NCBI GenBank assembly: GCA_963708245.1
Contig: OY970201.1
Coordinates: forward strand, 3,038,001 to 3,102,000
Length of the DNA: 64,000 nt
Source: CAVYXK01 sp963708245
GTDB taxonomy: Bacteria; Pseudomonadota; Alphaproteobacteria; Acetobacterales; Acetobacteraceae
Direction: 5' to 3'
Shown here: piece after piece, positions 8,883-18,206 of the stretch
How positions within the stretch are numbered: position 1 is the stretch's first letter
Layout: every line of letters starts with the position of its first letter
Position numbers and translations under genes: made by a program
Notes under the pieces: model-generated
The model's database searches: none
What the model was told of the DNA's origin: nothing
What the model saw: the letters and a program-made list of their open reading frames with translations, nothing else

Positions 8883-10544
8883 CCTAAATCCGGCAGTTGA
8901 GTGATTGCGCGCCGCGGCTGAATCGGCAGATTTGGCCGGCATGAGCACAGAACAGAGATGTCTGGCGGTTCACCCCGCGGGTGAGCAACCGGAAGTTGCG
9001 CCGCATTCGGCGATTGCCGATACCTTCGCCGGGCGCGTGCACGTGGAGTGGGACGCCGCCGCACCGGTGACGCCGTTCGGCCAACTGCCATTCTTCATCG
9101 ACTACCTGAAGCAGGCCGGGTTGTTCGACAATTGGGTTGCCGACTGTCCGCTGCGGTTCACTAGCCCGAATGCACCGCGTACACGCGATCTGCTTGGCAC
9201 CGTGCTGCTGTCTGTTCTGGCGGGTCACCGGCGCTATGCCCATGTGACCGCGCTGCGCTGCGATCCGGTGAACCCGCCGTTGCTCGGCATGCGCAAGGTG
9301 GTCAGCGAGGACTCGGTTCGCCGCGGGCTGGAGAAGATCGACGAAGCGCAAGGCTCGGCCTGGCTGCAAAACCACCTGGACTATTGCACCGCTCCGCTGC
9401 TCGGCGAGCCGTGGGTGCTCGACATCGATACCACCATCAAACCTTTGTATGGGCACCAGGAAGGCGCCGAGCTGGGCTATAATCCGCACAAGCCGGGTCG
9501 GCCGTCGCACTGCTATCACAGCTACATGCTGTCGAACCTGCGGCTGGTGCTACGGGTCGAGGTATTGCCCGGCGATCAGCACAACGTCAGACACGCGACG
9601 GGCGGCTTGTGGGAGTTGCTGGATCATCTCGGAGCGGGGCAGCGGCCGTGGCTGCTGCGCGGAGACAAGTCGTGGGGCATCGAGCCGGTGATGGCGCGGG
9701 CCGAGCGGGAGGAGCTGGCGTATCTGTTCCGTCTGCGCATGACGAAAAACGTCACGCGGGCACTGCAACGGGCGATGCAGGCATCGGACTGGAAGGATGC
9801 CGGCCAGGGCTGGCAGGGCAAGGAGACGAGCCTGCGGCTGGAGGGCTGGAGCCGGCAGCGGAAAGTCATTCTGCTGCGCCGCCAACTGGCTGGTCCGCCG
9901 GCCGTCGATCATGGCGATCCGGCTCAGCGGCGACTTGGCTTCGTCGAGGTGGGCCCCGATCAGGAGGCGTGGGACTACGCTGCGCTGGTCACCTCAATGG
10001 ACGATGAAATCCTGACGCTGGGGCAGTTGTATCGCGATCGGGCGGATTGCGAGAACGTTTTTGACGAGCTGAAGAACCAATGGGGTTGGGGCGGTTTCAC
10101 GACACAGGACCTCACGCGGTGTCGGCTGCTGGCCGGTATCGTTGCACTGATCTACAACTGGTGGAGCCTGTTCGTCCGGCTGGCTGATCCGGAGCACCAT
10201 CGGGAGGCGATCACCACCCGACCCTTGCTGCTGTCGGCGATCGCGCAGCGCACCCAACACGCCGGCCAGGTGAGGCTGACGATCAGCAGCGCGCATGGCG
10301 CGCGCGACAAGGCGAGGCAAGCTTACCTGCGCATCGCCGGCTTTCTTGACCGGCTGCGAAAAAGTGCGGAGCAGTTGGATCCGCTGCAACGCTGGTATCG
10401 CATCCTCAGTGAAGCGCTCCGCTACTTCTTGCATGGCCGGCAACTGCAGCCACCGCTTCGCCTGAGCCCGGCCTGAGCAATTACCCCAGGTTGTGGGTCG
10501 TCACTTCAGACCGGCGACGATCGGACCCAACTGCCGGATTTAGG
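8883..10544 (+). mobile_element. IS1380-like insertion sequence with 5-bp target duplication
   Basis: A 1662-bp element. Its ends form an inverted repeat: CCTAAATCCGGCAGTTGAGT at the left and CCTAAATCCGGCAGTTGGGT at the right (19 of 20 match). TTCAC occurs immediately outside both ends (8878-8882 and 10545-10549). It carries one transposase gene and sits inside an IS110 transposase. Confidence 0.9.
8941..10476 (+). CDS. IS1380-like DDE transposase
   Basis: A 511-residue DDE transposase from the ATG at 8941 (a TTG at 8905 would add 12 residues). Acidic active-site regions are visible: WVLDIDTTIKPLYGHQEG with ELGYNPHKPGRPSH, the strand-2 motif LLRGDKSWG, and DRADCENVFDELKNQWGWGG near the C-terminal Glu. 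The gene is uninterrupted and the ends are nearly perfect, so this copy could still be active. Its length fits IS1380-type transposases. The family name comes from motif memory, and an IS4-superfamily relative is the alternative. Confidence 0.88.
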   Translation: MSTEQRCLAVHPAGEQPEVAPHSAIADTFAGRVHVEWDAAAPVTPFGQLPFFIDYLKQAGLFDNWVADCPLRFTSPNAPRTRDLLGTVLLSVLAGHRRYAHVTALRCDPVNPPLLGMRKVVSEDSVRRGLEKIDEAQGSAWLQNHLDYCTAPLLGEPWVLDIDTTIKPLYGHQEGAELGYNPHKPGRPSHCYHSYMLSNLRLVLRVEVLPGDQHNVRHATGGLWELLDHLGAGQRPWLLRGDKSWGIEPVMARAEREELAYLFRLRMTKNVTRALQRAMQASDWKDAGQGWQGKETSLRLEGWSRQRKVILLRRQLAGPPAVDHGDPAQRRLGFVEVGPDQEAWDYAALVTSMDDEILTLGQLYRDRADCENVFDELKNQWGWGGFTTQDLTRCRLLAGIVALIYNWWSLFVRLADPEHHREAITTRPLLLSAIAQRTQHAGQVRLTISSAHGARDKARQAYLRIAGFLDRLRKSAEQLDPLQRWYRILSEALRYFLHGRQLQPPLRLSPA

Positions 10545-10549
10545 TTCAC

Positions 10550-11416
10550 TGGTGAGCATGTCCGCTGTCTCAATGCCAAGGCCATTGACTCGGCTTAGTT
10601 GCAGAACTTTGGCATTTGCCCCCTGCTGCGGCGCCCGTTTCAGCTGCTTCAGACGAGCGGTCTCGATCTGCTGGATCTGCTCGTCAATGAAGCGCAAATG
10701 CGCCATCTCGCGTTCGAGCTCAGCCAGTGTGTTGGGCGGAATAGGGCATCCCTCCGGTGTTCGCAGCGCGGCAAGTTGCTCCGGTGCCTTGCGCAATCTT
10801 GGATTGAAGCCGCGGATGCCGAGGCGCACCAACGCTGCCTTCATGCGGTTTACGATGCCCGTGCGCTTGCCGACCAGTTGCTCGCGCTCGCGGGTCGGGC
10901 GTTTCGCATCCTCCTCTTCCAAAGTAGGAACCGCAGCCATGGTGCAGTGCTTTTTCTCACCGCGCAGCCAACCAAGGAGGGAACGTTTGAGAAGCACGAT
11001 ATCTAACCGATCGGTCTTCGCCCGCCGCTGCTCGCGCGACACCGCGACGCTGGTCGGGTGAATGTGACATACGCTTCGATCCCTCTGGCGCGCAGCCAGC
11101 GCGCCAGCCAGAACCCGTCACGACCAGCTTCAAAGGCAACGACCATGCGCGTGATCTTGTGGCCGGCTTTGAGGGCTTCATCACGCCAGCGATGCAGCAG
11201 CTTAAGTAGGCCTTCCGCGTCAGGTACGAGTTTCTTCAGTGGATCTCGCTCGATACCAGGAACCATTCCGCCCACCAGCCGAGTTGCCAAACTGAGTTCA
11301 ACAGCTGCTATCAGCGTTCTATGCTGCTCGAGGGCGACGAGGGACCGGCTGAGGTCATCTTTCGGCTGAGGCATTGGGGCCACTCCATCATCAGGTTGCA
11401 GCGACGATGGTGTCAT
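10550..11416 (-). pseudogene. IS110 transposase, N-terminal part, frameshifted
   Basis: Two frames give the DEDD-type N-terminal domain: MVPGIERDPLKKL and FEAGRDGFWLARWLRARGIE in the upstream frame, then HPTSVAVSREQRRAKTDRLD, LGIRGFNPRLRKAPEQLAAL and ETADMLTSE in the next. The frame breaks near 11055 between 'IEAYV' and 'HPTSVAV'. The ORF ends at the IS1380 insertion. Confidence 0.82.
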
Positions 11417-11574
11417 CTCGTCGCCGCCCGCCCCATAGCATCTTCACCTAAGCGGACTTCACCTAAGCGGACTCCGCCGAATATGTCTTTGCTGTGACCG
11501 CGCCGCGCCGGAATTCGTTACGGCATAGTTTGATTGACCGCACACCCAAGACAGTTAGGACCAGGCGTAGCCAT

Positions 11575-11644
11575 CTGGTCGCCACCGCTCCGCGGATTGG
11601 GGGCAACCGCTGGACGTCTCGCGATTGGGAATGCTGCCTGAGCA
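11575..11644 (+). repeat. Imperfect 66-70-bp direct repeat, copy 1
   Basis: It begins CTGGTCGCCACCGCTCCGCG and aligns without gaps to 14595-14664 (52 of the first 66 bases match). It lies just past the 3' end of the large regulator gene; copy 2 lies at its 5' end. Confidence 0.65.
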
Positions 11645-11647
11645 GCA

Positions 11648-14626
11648 TCACCGCGATCTGGGGTCAGCGTCCAAAAGCTGTTTTGCCGCCTGCAGATCAG
11701 CCGTCTCGAAACCCTCGGTAAAACGCCCATAGACCGTCGCCAACAGATCGCGCGCCTCGCGAGCTCGCCCCTGGCTCTGTCGCAATCGGGCAAGGCTCAT
11801 GGCGGTTCGCAGCTCCCATGACAGGGCGCCTTGCTGGCGGGCCAGTTCCAGGGACTGGCGGAACTGGTCTTCCGCTGCCGTCGTGTTGACTTGCCCGGCC
11901 CCCCGCAGGGCATCGCCTTTGACACGCAGCACCTCCGGCATCCACCAGAGTACCTCGTTACGTATGCTGCGCTGCCCCGCCTCGTCGGCCACGGCAAGGC
12001 TCTCATCGAGCCGCCCGGCTGCCCCCAGAACCTCGGCTAAGCCGCTGATGAATGGCGTGCAAAGGTTCTCAAATCGCGGTTCACGCAATCGATCGAGACA
12101 GTCGCGGAGCAGCCGCTCGGCGGCGGCAAAATCGCCTCGTTTGGCGGCCAGCAGTCCCTCATAGCCGAGACTGCAAGCATAATAGCTTTTTAAAGCGTGT
12201 ATTTCGGTGTGCTCCTTGAGGCGAACAATCGCTTGTTCAGCAGCCTCCAGTTCTCCGCGCCAGAGCGGAATCGGGCATCCACACCATGTCAACGCGCAAC
12301 CCAAGGAGAAAGCATGGCCGCCCTCCTCGGCATCCGCCAGCGTTTCGCGTGTGACTTCCGCTGCTTGATCGACCAGGCCCTGTAGCCAAAGTGCCAGTGC
12401 TGCAACGTCGCCAGCATCTATCGAATGGTCGTATCCAGTGTGCACGATATGAGCCCGGCGTACGGCAGGTGTGACGCGGCGGTGCACCCGCCGGGCATAG
12501 GTCAACGCTTGGGCGTAGTCACCAAGAAAAAGGAGTGTGGACGCGAGGACGCCTTCGGTTGTCGAAACAGACAGCGGATCCGCACCACTTTTGGCGATCG
12601 CCTCAGCCCGGCGAGCGAGAGCGAGCCCGCCCCGGAAGTCCTCAAGTCGGTAGCAAAAGATAGCCAGACCAGCGAGGGCTTGAACATGATACGCAGGCTC
12701 CTGGAGTTTTTCAGCAAGCCCGCTCGCTCTCGTCAGCGCCGCACGCGCTCCGCTGCTCATACCCTCCGTGAACATCAGCGCGTGTCCAAGCGCAGTTCGC
12801 AGCATCAACTCCTGGCGTGTTGCGACGGCACCAGCGTCATCCAGCCTGGCTATCGCTGCTTGCATCCAGTCGCGGCATTCAGTCAGCAGCGACATTTCGA
12901 GCCAAAGGGGTGCCGAAGCAGCCGCCAGCGCCACCGCGATGGTCGCATCACCTTCGGGCCCGAAAGCCCAGGTAAGCGCGGCGCGCAAATTGTCGATTTC
13001 GGGTACGTAGGTGGTGTGCCAGCCATCGGCGACCGTCTCGCCCTGCGCGGCGCCAGCAGCTTCTAGCAAATCTCGATGATACTCTGCATGGCGTCTTGAG
13101 AGAATTTCTCGCCCATCCTCCTCGGCAAGCCTTGCCCATGCGTAGAGGCGCGTTGTTTCAAGCAGCCGCAACCGAGGCTCGGCACCGCTGACGCCGGTTG
13201 CAACCAGCGATTTGGCAACCAGCTCGGTCACCTCGTCGATCACTTCGCCTTCCGAGTGGGTCGCATCAGCAACCACAGCGCCAGCAGCCTGAAGCGTAAA
13301 GCCGCCGGCGAACACCGAAAGGCCCCGCAGTACGAATTGCTGGACCTCGGTGAGCAAACTGTAACTCCAGTCCAGCGTGGCTTCCATCGTCTTATGGCGC
13401 GGCAAAGCTGTCCGGTGGCCGCCGGTCAGCAAATGAAACCGATCGTCCATCCGTTTTGCAAGCCCCCGAACTCCGAAAGCGCCGATGCGTGCGGCGGCAA
13501 GTTCGATTGCGAGTGGGAGCCCATCCAACTTTCGGCAGATATCGGCGACAATCGGCGCGTCCGCATCCCCCAGTCTGAAGTCGTCCGCCGCAGCCGTTGC
13601 TCGTTCGACAAACAACTGAACGGCAGGGTAGCGAAGAACATCGGCGGCGCTGAGCCGAGCTGTGGGAGCCGGACTGTCCAGCGGTGAAAGGCGATACACT
13701 TGCTCTCCCCGACAGCGCATAGGTTCGCGGCTGGTCGCGAGGATCCGTATCCCGGGGGCGTCTCGTAGGATGGCGTTCGCCAAACAGGCGGCTGCCTCGA
13801 TGACGTGGCCGCAATTGTCGAGCACGAGCAGCATCCGCTTGTCGCTTACGGTGGCAACCAGGCTCGGGAGCGGGTTCTCGGAGCGGCTCTCCAGCCCGAG
13901 CACCGAAGCGACCGCGCTCGGCACCAACAGCGGATCGCTCAGGGGGGCCAGATCGATCAGCCAGATCCCGTGTTCATAGGTGCCAATCAGTTGCTCCGCT
14001 ACCGCAAGGGCAACCGAGGTCTTCCCGATCCCAGCCGCCCCGGTGATGGTAAGAAGGCGCGTGTGTTGCAGTTGGTCGGCGAGCTTGCTGACCACCTCAG
14101 CGCGGCCAATCAATCGAGTCGGTTGCACAGGCAGATTGTGCAAGCGATCGATAGCGGGTGCCCTCGCCGGGGCGGACTTGGAAGTGCTGGCGATCTTGAT
14201 CGGGGTGGCAAAGCTGTAGCCGCGCCCGGGGATAGTCACGATGTATCGATTGCCGTGATGGCCATCGCCCAATGCCCGGCGCAGGGCGGCGATATGGACG
14301 GCAAGGTTGCCCTCCACGACCACCGTCTTTGGCCAAATTCGCGCCATCAACTCCTCCCTCGAGACGGGCTCACCAGGCCGTTCGGTCAGCGTGATCAGGA
14401 TATCCCAGGCGCGGCTGCCAAGACGCAGAGGCTTATCGGCTTCCAGCAGAAGCCGTCGCGTCGGAAAAAGGCGGAAAGGGCCGAACAGGATTTCACGCCC
14501 GGGCGCAGTATCGGCCGGCTCAAGCACCGCTACACCGCGTTTTATGGACCGGATCAACCCTAGACCGGGCGGGGTGAGCCGTCCAACGGGCGGTCTGGTC
14601 GGCACTGCTCCGCGGATTAGAAGCAA
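11648..14626 (-). CDS. Winged-helix transcriptional regulator fused to an NB-ARC-type ATPase
   Basis: A 992-residue protein. Residues about 47-142 form an OmpR/PhoB-type winged helix (REELMARIWPKTVVVEGNLA, then RYIVTIPGRGYSF). An AAA/NB-ARC ATPase module follows, with P-loop GAAGIGKTS (196-204), Walker B LLVLDNCGHV and sensor ILATSREPMRC. The long helical C-terminal half is TPR-like, rich in Ala/Leu/Arg repeats. Such SARP/MalT-like signal-transducing regulators couple ligand or partner binding to transcription. The ATG at 14626 lies inside a repeat and the first 35 or so residues are not domain-like, so a GTG at 14527 is a plausible true start. No target gene is evident nearby. Confidence 0.88.
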   Translation of the reverse strand: MLLIRGAVPTRPPVGRLTPPGLGLIRSIKRGVAVLEPADTAPGREILFGPFRLFPTRRLLLEADKPLRLGSRAWDILITLTERPGEPVSREELMARIWPKTVVVEGNLAVHIAALRRALGDGHHGNRYIVTIPGRGYSFATPIKIASTSKSAPARAPAIDRLHNLPVQPTRLIGRAEVVSKLADQLQHTRLLTITGAAGIGKTSVALAVAEQLIGTYEHGIWLIDLAPLSDPLLVPSAVASVLGLESRSENPLPSLVATVSDKRMLLVLDNCGHVIEAAACLANAILRDAPGIRILATSREPMRCRGEQVYRLSPLDSPAPTARLSAADVLRYPAVQLFVERATAAADDFRLGDADAPIVADICRKLDGLPLAIELAAARIGAFGVRGLAKRMDDRFHLLTGGHRTALPRHKTMEATLDWSYSLLTEVQQFVLRGLSVFAGGFTLQAAGAVVADATHSEGEVIDEVTELVAKSLVATGVSGAEPRLRLLETTRLYAWARLAEEDGREILSRRHAEYHRDLLEAAGAAQGETVADGWHTTYVPEIDNLRAALTWAFGPEGDATIAVALAAASAPLWLEMSLLTECRDWMQAAIARLDDAGAVATRQELMLRTALGHALMFTEGMSSGARAALTRASGLAEKLQEPAYHVQALAGLAIFCYRLEDFRGGLALARRAEAIAKSGADPLSVSTTEGVLASTLLFLGDYAQALTYARRVHRRVTPAVRRAHIVHTGYDHSIDAGDVAALALWLQGLVDQAAEVTRETLADAEEGGHAFSLGCALTWCGCPIPLWRGELEAAEQAIVRLKEHTEIHALKSYYACSLGYEGLLAAKRGDFAAAERLLRDCLDRLREPRFENLCTPFISGLAEVLGAAGRLDESLAVADEAGQRSIRNEVLWWMPEVLRVKGDALRGAGQVNTTAAEDQFRQSLELARQQGALSWELRTAMSLARLRQSQGRAREARDLLATVYGRFTEGFETADLQAAKQLLDADPRSR

Positions 14627-14664
14627 CCGCCGAACGTATCGCGATAGGTAGGGCTGCCGAGCGG
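14595..14664 (+). repeat. Imperfect 66-70-bp direct repeat, copy 2
   Basis: It begins CTGGTCGGCACTGCTCCGCG and is 79% identical over 66 bp to 11575-11640 in the same orientation. It overlaps the annotated 5' end of the 992-residue regulator, the main reason to doubt that start codon. Confidence 0.65.
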
Positions 14665-14811
14665 AACCGCCGGAGTCGACGCAAGTCTGTCATTGGGCGG
14701 CTATTGAGCAATTCCCGAGAGCAGGCGTTCGTCGTGCTGCTTCACCGGCAGGACTGCGCCCAATCCGGCCATACTGTGGTCTCGACAGCCGGCCCCAAAG
14801 CAGTCATCCAA

Positions 14812-15900
14812 CTAGTACACCGTTTCCATGAACCGACTCCTATCACGCCGCCTCGGCGATCTTGTAGTCCAGGTGTGGATGACAGGATCGCCGTTGATGT
14901 CTTCAAGATAGGCGAGGATCCTGGCCTTAAGTTCGGCCTTGGAAGCAACCCGAATGTGACGCAGCATCGAGCGCGCCATCTTGGAGAAGAAGCCCTCCAC
15001 CAGATTGAGCCATGATCCGTGCTTCGGGGTGAACACCAAGGTGAAGCGACCGTGCGGCTGAGCGGCAAGCCAGGCGTTGGTCTCCTTGGAGACATGGGCC
15101 GAGTGGTTGTCGAGGATCAGCTTGATGGCGGTATCTGCGGGATAGGCTTCATTGAGTCGTTTCAGGAAGCCGACGAACTCACGCGATCGATGGCGATCCT
15201 CGACACAGGCATGCACTTTGCCGGTGAGCAGATCGATCCCGGCGAGCAGGCTCAAAGTCCCCTGACGCTTGTTTTCGTGGTCGCGTGCGAAGCTCACATG
15301 AGAGCCGGGCTTTGGCGGCAAGTCGGGAGCGGTATTGCTGATCGCCTGAATACTTGGCTTTTCATCATAGGATATGATCGCGACGTGGGGTTTCGCGGCC
15401 TCATTCTCCTGCAGGATTGCGACCTCGCGATAGACGCAGAGCACGTCTGCGTGGCTTGCCAACAGCCGGGTGGTCCAAAGTTCGTGCGGGTAGCCGCGCT
15501 GCCTGGCTGTCTCGCAGGCCAACGTCCGCGCGCACGCGGAGGCTGCCGGGCACCCCTGCCTGGCACGCATCGCCCAAGGCACGGTCTGCAAAATCCTTGA
15601 CACCAGCCAAGCTTTGGCTTCGTCGGTGATCTGCGGAGCTTTACCAGGCCGCGGGCTGTCATCGAGCGCCGCCATCACGCCAAACCGGACGGCCCGATCC
15701 AGGCAGCGCAGTACGGTTTGGTGGGTCACGCCGACGGCCTCGCCCACCGCGTAGCACGAGGGGTCGGTGCGATATGCAAGCAGGATGCGTGCTCGTTCAA
15801 CCCAGCTGGCCGGTGCGCTACGCGACCGTGCGATCGCCTCCAGCTCAGCCACCTCGTCTTCCTGGAACCGAATCTCAATGACGCGTCGGGGTGCCGCCAT
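14812..15900 (-). pseudogene. IS630 transposase with inverted internal block
   Basis: A 362-residue open frame with an HTH N-terminus (VIEIRFQEDEVAELEAIARS, then GEAVGVTHQTVLRCL) and the DDE domain (ISYDEKPSIQAI, KLILDNHSAHVSKE, FTPKHGSWLNLVEGFFSKM). Between residues about 100 and 125 the sequence is not transposase. The opposite strand there (about 15525-15595) reads AGHPCLARIAQGTVCKILD, a segment IS630 transposases of this kind normally carry further on. That block has been moved and inverted, and the following KPHKVRYYLERRDP-type segment is missing. The frame stayed open, but the protein is very unlikely to work. Confidence 0.82.
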
Positions 15901-15989
15901 CGTGCCCTGCCATTCCTGGCCACACTACAAGATGTGGGGTCGCTTGGGAATCCGGCACAACTGATCGGTTTCACGGAATCGGTGTACTA
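14813..15989 (-). mobile_element. IS630-family element flanked by TA
   Basis: Both ends begin GTACACCG: left GTACACCGTTTCCATGAA and right (complement) GTACACCGATTCCGTGAA. TA lies outside each end (14813-14814 and 15988-15989), as expected for IS630, which targets and duplicates TA. The 1173-bp interior holds a single rearranged transposase gene. Confidence 0.88.
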
Positions 15990-16110
15990 GGCACTGATAC
16001 GACAATGTCGCACCCTTGGCACCCATCGGCTGCGATACGTACCCGCGACGACTTCAATCGTTCACGCTCAACACCAGCATCGGATCGGCGATCCGCTCCG
16101 GCGCGATCTC

Positions 16111-16869
16111 TTACTCCAACGGCATCACCGCCGTGCCAATGGCGAAGAATTCGATCACGTGCGTCTGCCACACATGACTGCCCTCGTGGATATCCACGCC
16201 CACCACGCCTTCCGCCTGCGCCGCCGCGGCCTCCGCCTGCATGCGCTCCACCGCGATCTCGCGCGCCTCGTACATGGCCGAGGTGAAGTTCTCCAGCTCG
16301 ACATTGCGTCCCGCGCTCGCCACTCCCGCCAGCATGCCGCGATGTGCGACGTGATAGACGCAACTGCCCATCACCATCTCGACCGGCCGATAGCCCGAAT
16401 GCAGCAACGACCAGAAATCCTGGCCCGACAGATCGGAGGTGAACGGCCCGCCGTCGTGCGCACGAAAACCCTTGTGACCTTCGCCATGCACCACGCCGGT
16501 GCCGATGGCGATGAATTCCAGCAGGTGCTCATCCCATTCCAGGCGCTTGATCGTCAGCTTCACGCCAACGATGCCATCGGCGTTCATCGCGGTCGCCTCA
16601 GCGCGCATCCGCGCCATCGCCAGTTCGCGCGCGTGGTACATCGCTTTCGACAGCACCTCCATTTCCTGGTTCTTGCTCCAGGAACCGAACTGATAGCCGA
16701 CGTGGTAGACGCAGGTGCCCACGCACAGGCCGATCGGCTCGAAGCCCGCCTTGCGTACCAGCAGGAATTCGTTGACCGAAAAGTCCGAGGTGAATACGCC
16801 GGTCGCGTGCGCGGCGGTCCGCAATCCCTGCAGCCGCTCCCGGGCATGCACCGGAATTTCGTTGGGCAT
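16111..16869 (-). CDS. Two-domain YbjQ/UPF0145-like protein
   Basis: About 252 residues from the ATG at 16869, chosen because AGGGAG lies about 10 bases upstream. It contains two tandem YbjQ-like ('putative heavy-metal-binding') domains, each with the pattern TSDxS..F..L...G..P...G.CVYH, followed by AM..AR..A..RM..EA....A.G.VGV and ending in F.AIGT. The family forms pentameric beta-barrels of unsettled function. It is the last gene of a minus-strand operon with a TelA-like gene, which suggests a shared stress-response role. Confidence 0.85.
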   Translation of the reverse strand: MPNEIPVHARERLQGLRTAAHATGVFTSDFSVNEFLLVRKAGFEPIGLCVGTCVYHVGYQFGSWSKNQEMEVLSKAMYHARELAMARMRAEATAMNADGIVGVKLTIKRLEWDEHLLEFIAIGTGVVHGEGHKGFRAHDGGPFTSDLSGQDFWSLLHSGYRPVEMVMGSCVYHVAHRGMLAGVASAGRNVELENFTSAMYEAREIAVERMQAEAAAAQAEGVVGVDIHEGSHVWQTHVIEFFAIGTAVMPLE

Positions 16870-16870
16870 G

Positions 16871-17821
16871 TCAGATCGCTCCCTCTTGTTCATTCGAGGC
16901 GTAGGACTGGTGATGGCGCGCACGGCCGATCAGTGGCGTGCGACCGGCATGCATATCGATCACCATGCCGATCTCGTACGGCACCGCCGGACGCGCCCCC
17001 GATTCGCCCCACGGCGGCGCGCCCCACGGCATGTCGGCGGGTTTGGTGGGCTTCGGCACGTCAACGACCGTCGCGACCACGATCTGAAGGCCGAGAAACC
17101 GTTTCGGCTGATTGAACGTTTCGACCTCGAACAACCGACCGAAATTCACATGCGCCAGCACGCCGTTGCCCAGTGGGGCAGCGTTGCGCCGGAGCTCGGC
17201 GTACGCGCGCTGGCGGATGAGTTCCCAGAACTGGCTGAGCACCGCGGCTTCCACGTTGCCCGCGAGCGTCTGGTTGGTGGCGAAGGGCCAGTCGTTCAGC
17301 CAGTCGTACTGCGCGCCGATCGCGATCCCGGTAGCGACAACATCGGCCTCAAGCAGCTTCACGAACTCGAGCGCCGGCACGGTCGCCACGATCGGATCGT
17401 TACTCGCCGGCAGTCCCTCGACGCGTACCGCCGTGCCGAGCAGCGTGAAATCCATGCTGTGGCCGCCTCCAAGCGGGATGGTGCGCATCTTGACATCGAG
17501 CACGGCGTTGGCGCCCGCAGCCTTCGCCTCCTCCTTCAACCGGGTCAGCGCCGTCTTCCAGCCCTGCGCGTGCCCCTCGGTCCAGGACCAGCCGTAATGC
17601 ATCCAGCAGGTCGCAGAGACGGCGGCGATCGGCCTGAGCCCGTGCGAGCGGGCAATCAGCAGTTCGGCCGGCGTCAGCGTCGCGACCCAGGGCATTCGTC
17701 CGTCCCCCGCCGCCTCCAGCCGCGCACGCGTAGCCGAGGGCACCCCACCGACGCGCAACGCTGCCTGGATGTCGGCGATGCGCTCCTCATGACCCGCGGG
17801 GGCCGGTGGTTCGCCACTCAC
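16871..17821 (-). CDS. YbjQ-like protein, divergent second copy
   Basis: A 316-residue protein from GTG 17821, preceded by GGAGG overlapping the end of the upstream gene. Repeated signatures resemble its neighbour: GLRPIAAVSATCWMHYGW, then LKEEAKAAGANAVLDVKMRT with FTLLGTAV, and a second, looser copy further on. The C-terminal 60 residues are Pro/Trp-rich. It lies 1 bp from both flanking genes, a tight operon. Function unknown. Confidence 0.75.
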   Translation of the reverse strand: MSGEPPAPAGHEERIADIQAALRVGGVPSATRARLEAAGDGRMPWVATLTPAELLIARSHGLRPIAAVSATCWMHYGWSWTEGHAQGWKTALTRLKEEAKAAGANAVLDVKMRTIPLGGGHSMDFTLLGTAVRVEGLPASNDPIVATVPALEFVKLLEADVVATGIAIGAQYDWLNDWPFATNQTLAGNVEAAVLSQFWELIRQRAYAELRRNAAPLGNGVLAHVNFGRLFEVETFNQPKRFLGLQIVVATVVDVPKPTKPADMPWGAPPWGESGARPAVPYEIGMVIDMHAGRTPLIGRARHHQSYASNEQEGAI

Positions 17822-17822
17822 C

Positions 17823-18200
17823 TCAACCCTCCAGGAACGACGCGAGCGACTGACTGAAAGACCTCGCGTGCGCGGTCGTTTCGCGCGTCTCACGCGACAG
17901 TTGGGCGAACCAGTCGCCGGGGTCAATGTCCTTCGTGTTCAGCGTGATACCGCGCACCACCATCGCGACGGTCGCTTTCAGACGACCGTTCGCCAATTCG
18001 AGCGTATACTGATTGTTCCCCAGATCGACCGAGACGCCGGTGATGCGCGCGGCGCGGGCAAAAAAGCCCTTGCTTTCTCGTATCGTGACCAGGTCCGGCA
18101 TCGCCTCCTTCAGGCGCAGAGCGAAGGCCTTCAGATTGCTTTCGGCATCCGCGCGGAAGCGCCGCAGCCAGGCGGCCTGCATGTCGAAGTCGCCGCTCAC
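17823..18200 (-). CDS. Conserved hypothetical protein of the TelA/YbjQ operon
   Basis: A 125-residue soluble alpha/beta protein with no signal peptide or membrane segment. The N-terminal half is helical and charged (AWLRRFRADAESNLKAFALR); the middle is strand-rich (VSVDLGNNQYTLELANGRLK). It is not recognised as a named family. Position between a TelA-like gene (6 bp upstream) and the YbjQ-like genes implies a shared role. Confidence 0.72.
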   Translation of the reverse strand: MSGDFDMQAAWLRRFRADAESNLKAFALRLKEAMPDLVTIRESKGFFARAARITGVSVDLGNNQYTLELANGRLKATVAMVVRGITLNTKDIDPGDWFAQLSRETRETTAHARSFSQSLASFLEG

Positions 18201-18206
18201 CGGGTT

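Larger units (their letters stand above)
8564..11416 (-). mobile_element. IS110-family element, interrupted by an IS1380-like insertion
   Basis: One IS110-type copy on the minus strand: the 5' part of its transposase lies at 10550-11416 and the 3' part at 8564-8877. Joining them at the TTCAC target duplication restores the reading frame: ETADMLTSE continues into VLSRDLRDQRAVARYAGLTG. Coordinates cover transposase remnants only; the IS tips were not resolved. The copy is dead through the insertion, a frameshift near 11055 and a small deletion after the SPDE motif. Confidence 0.85.
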
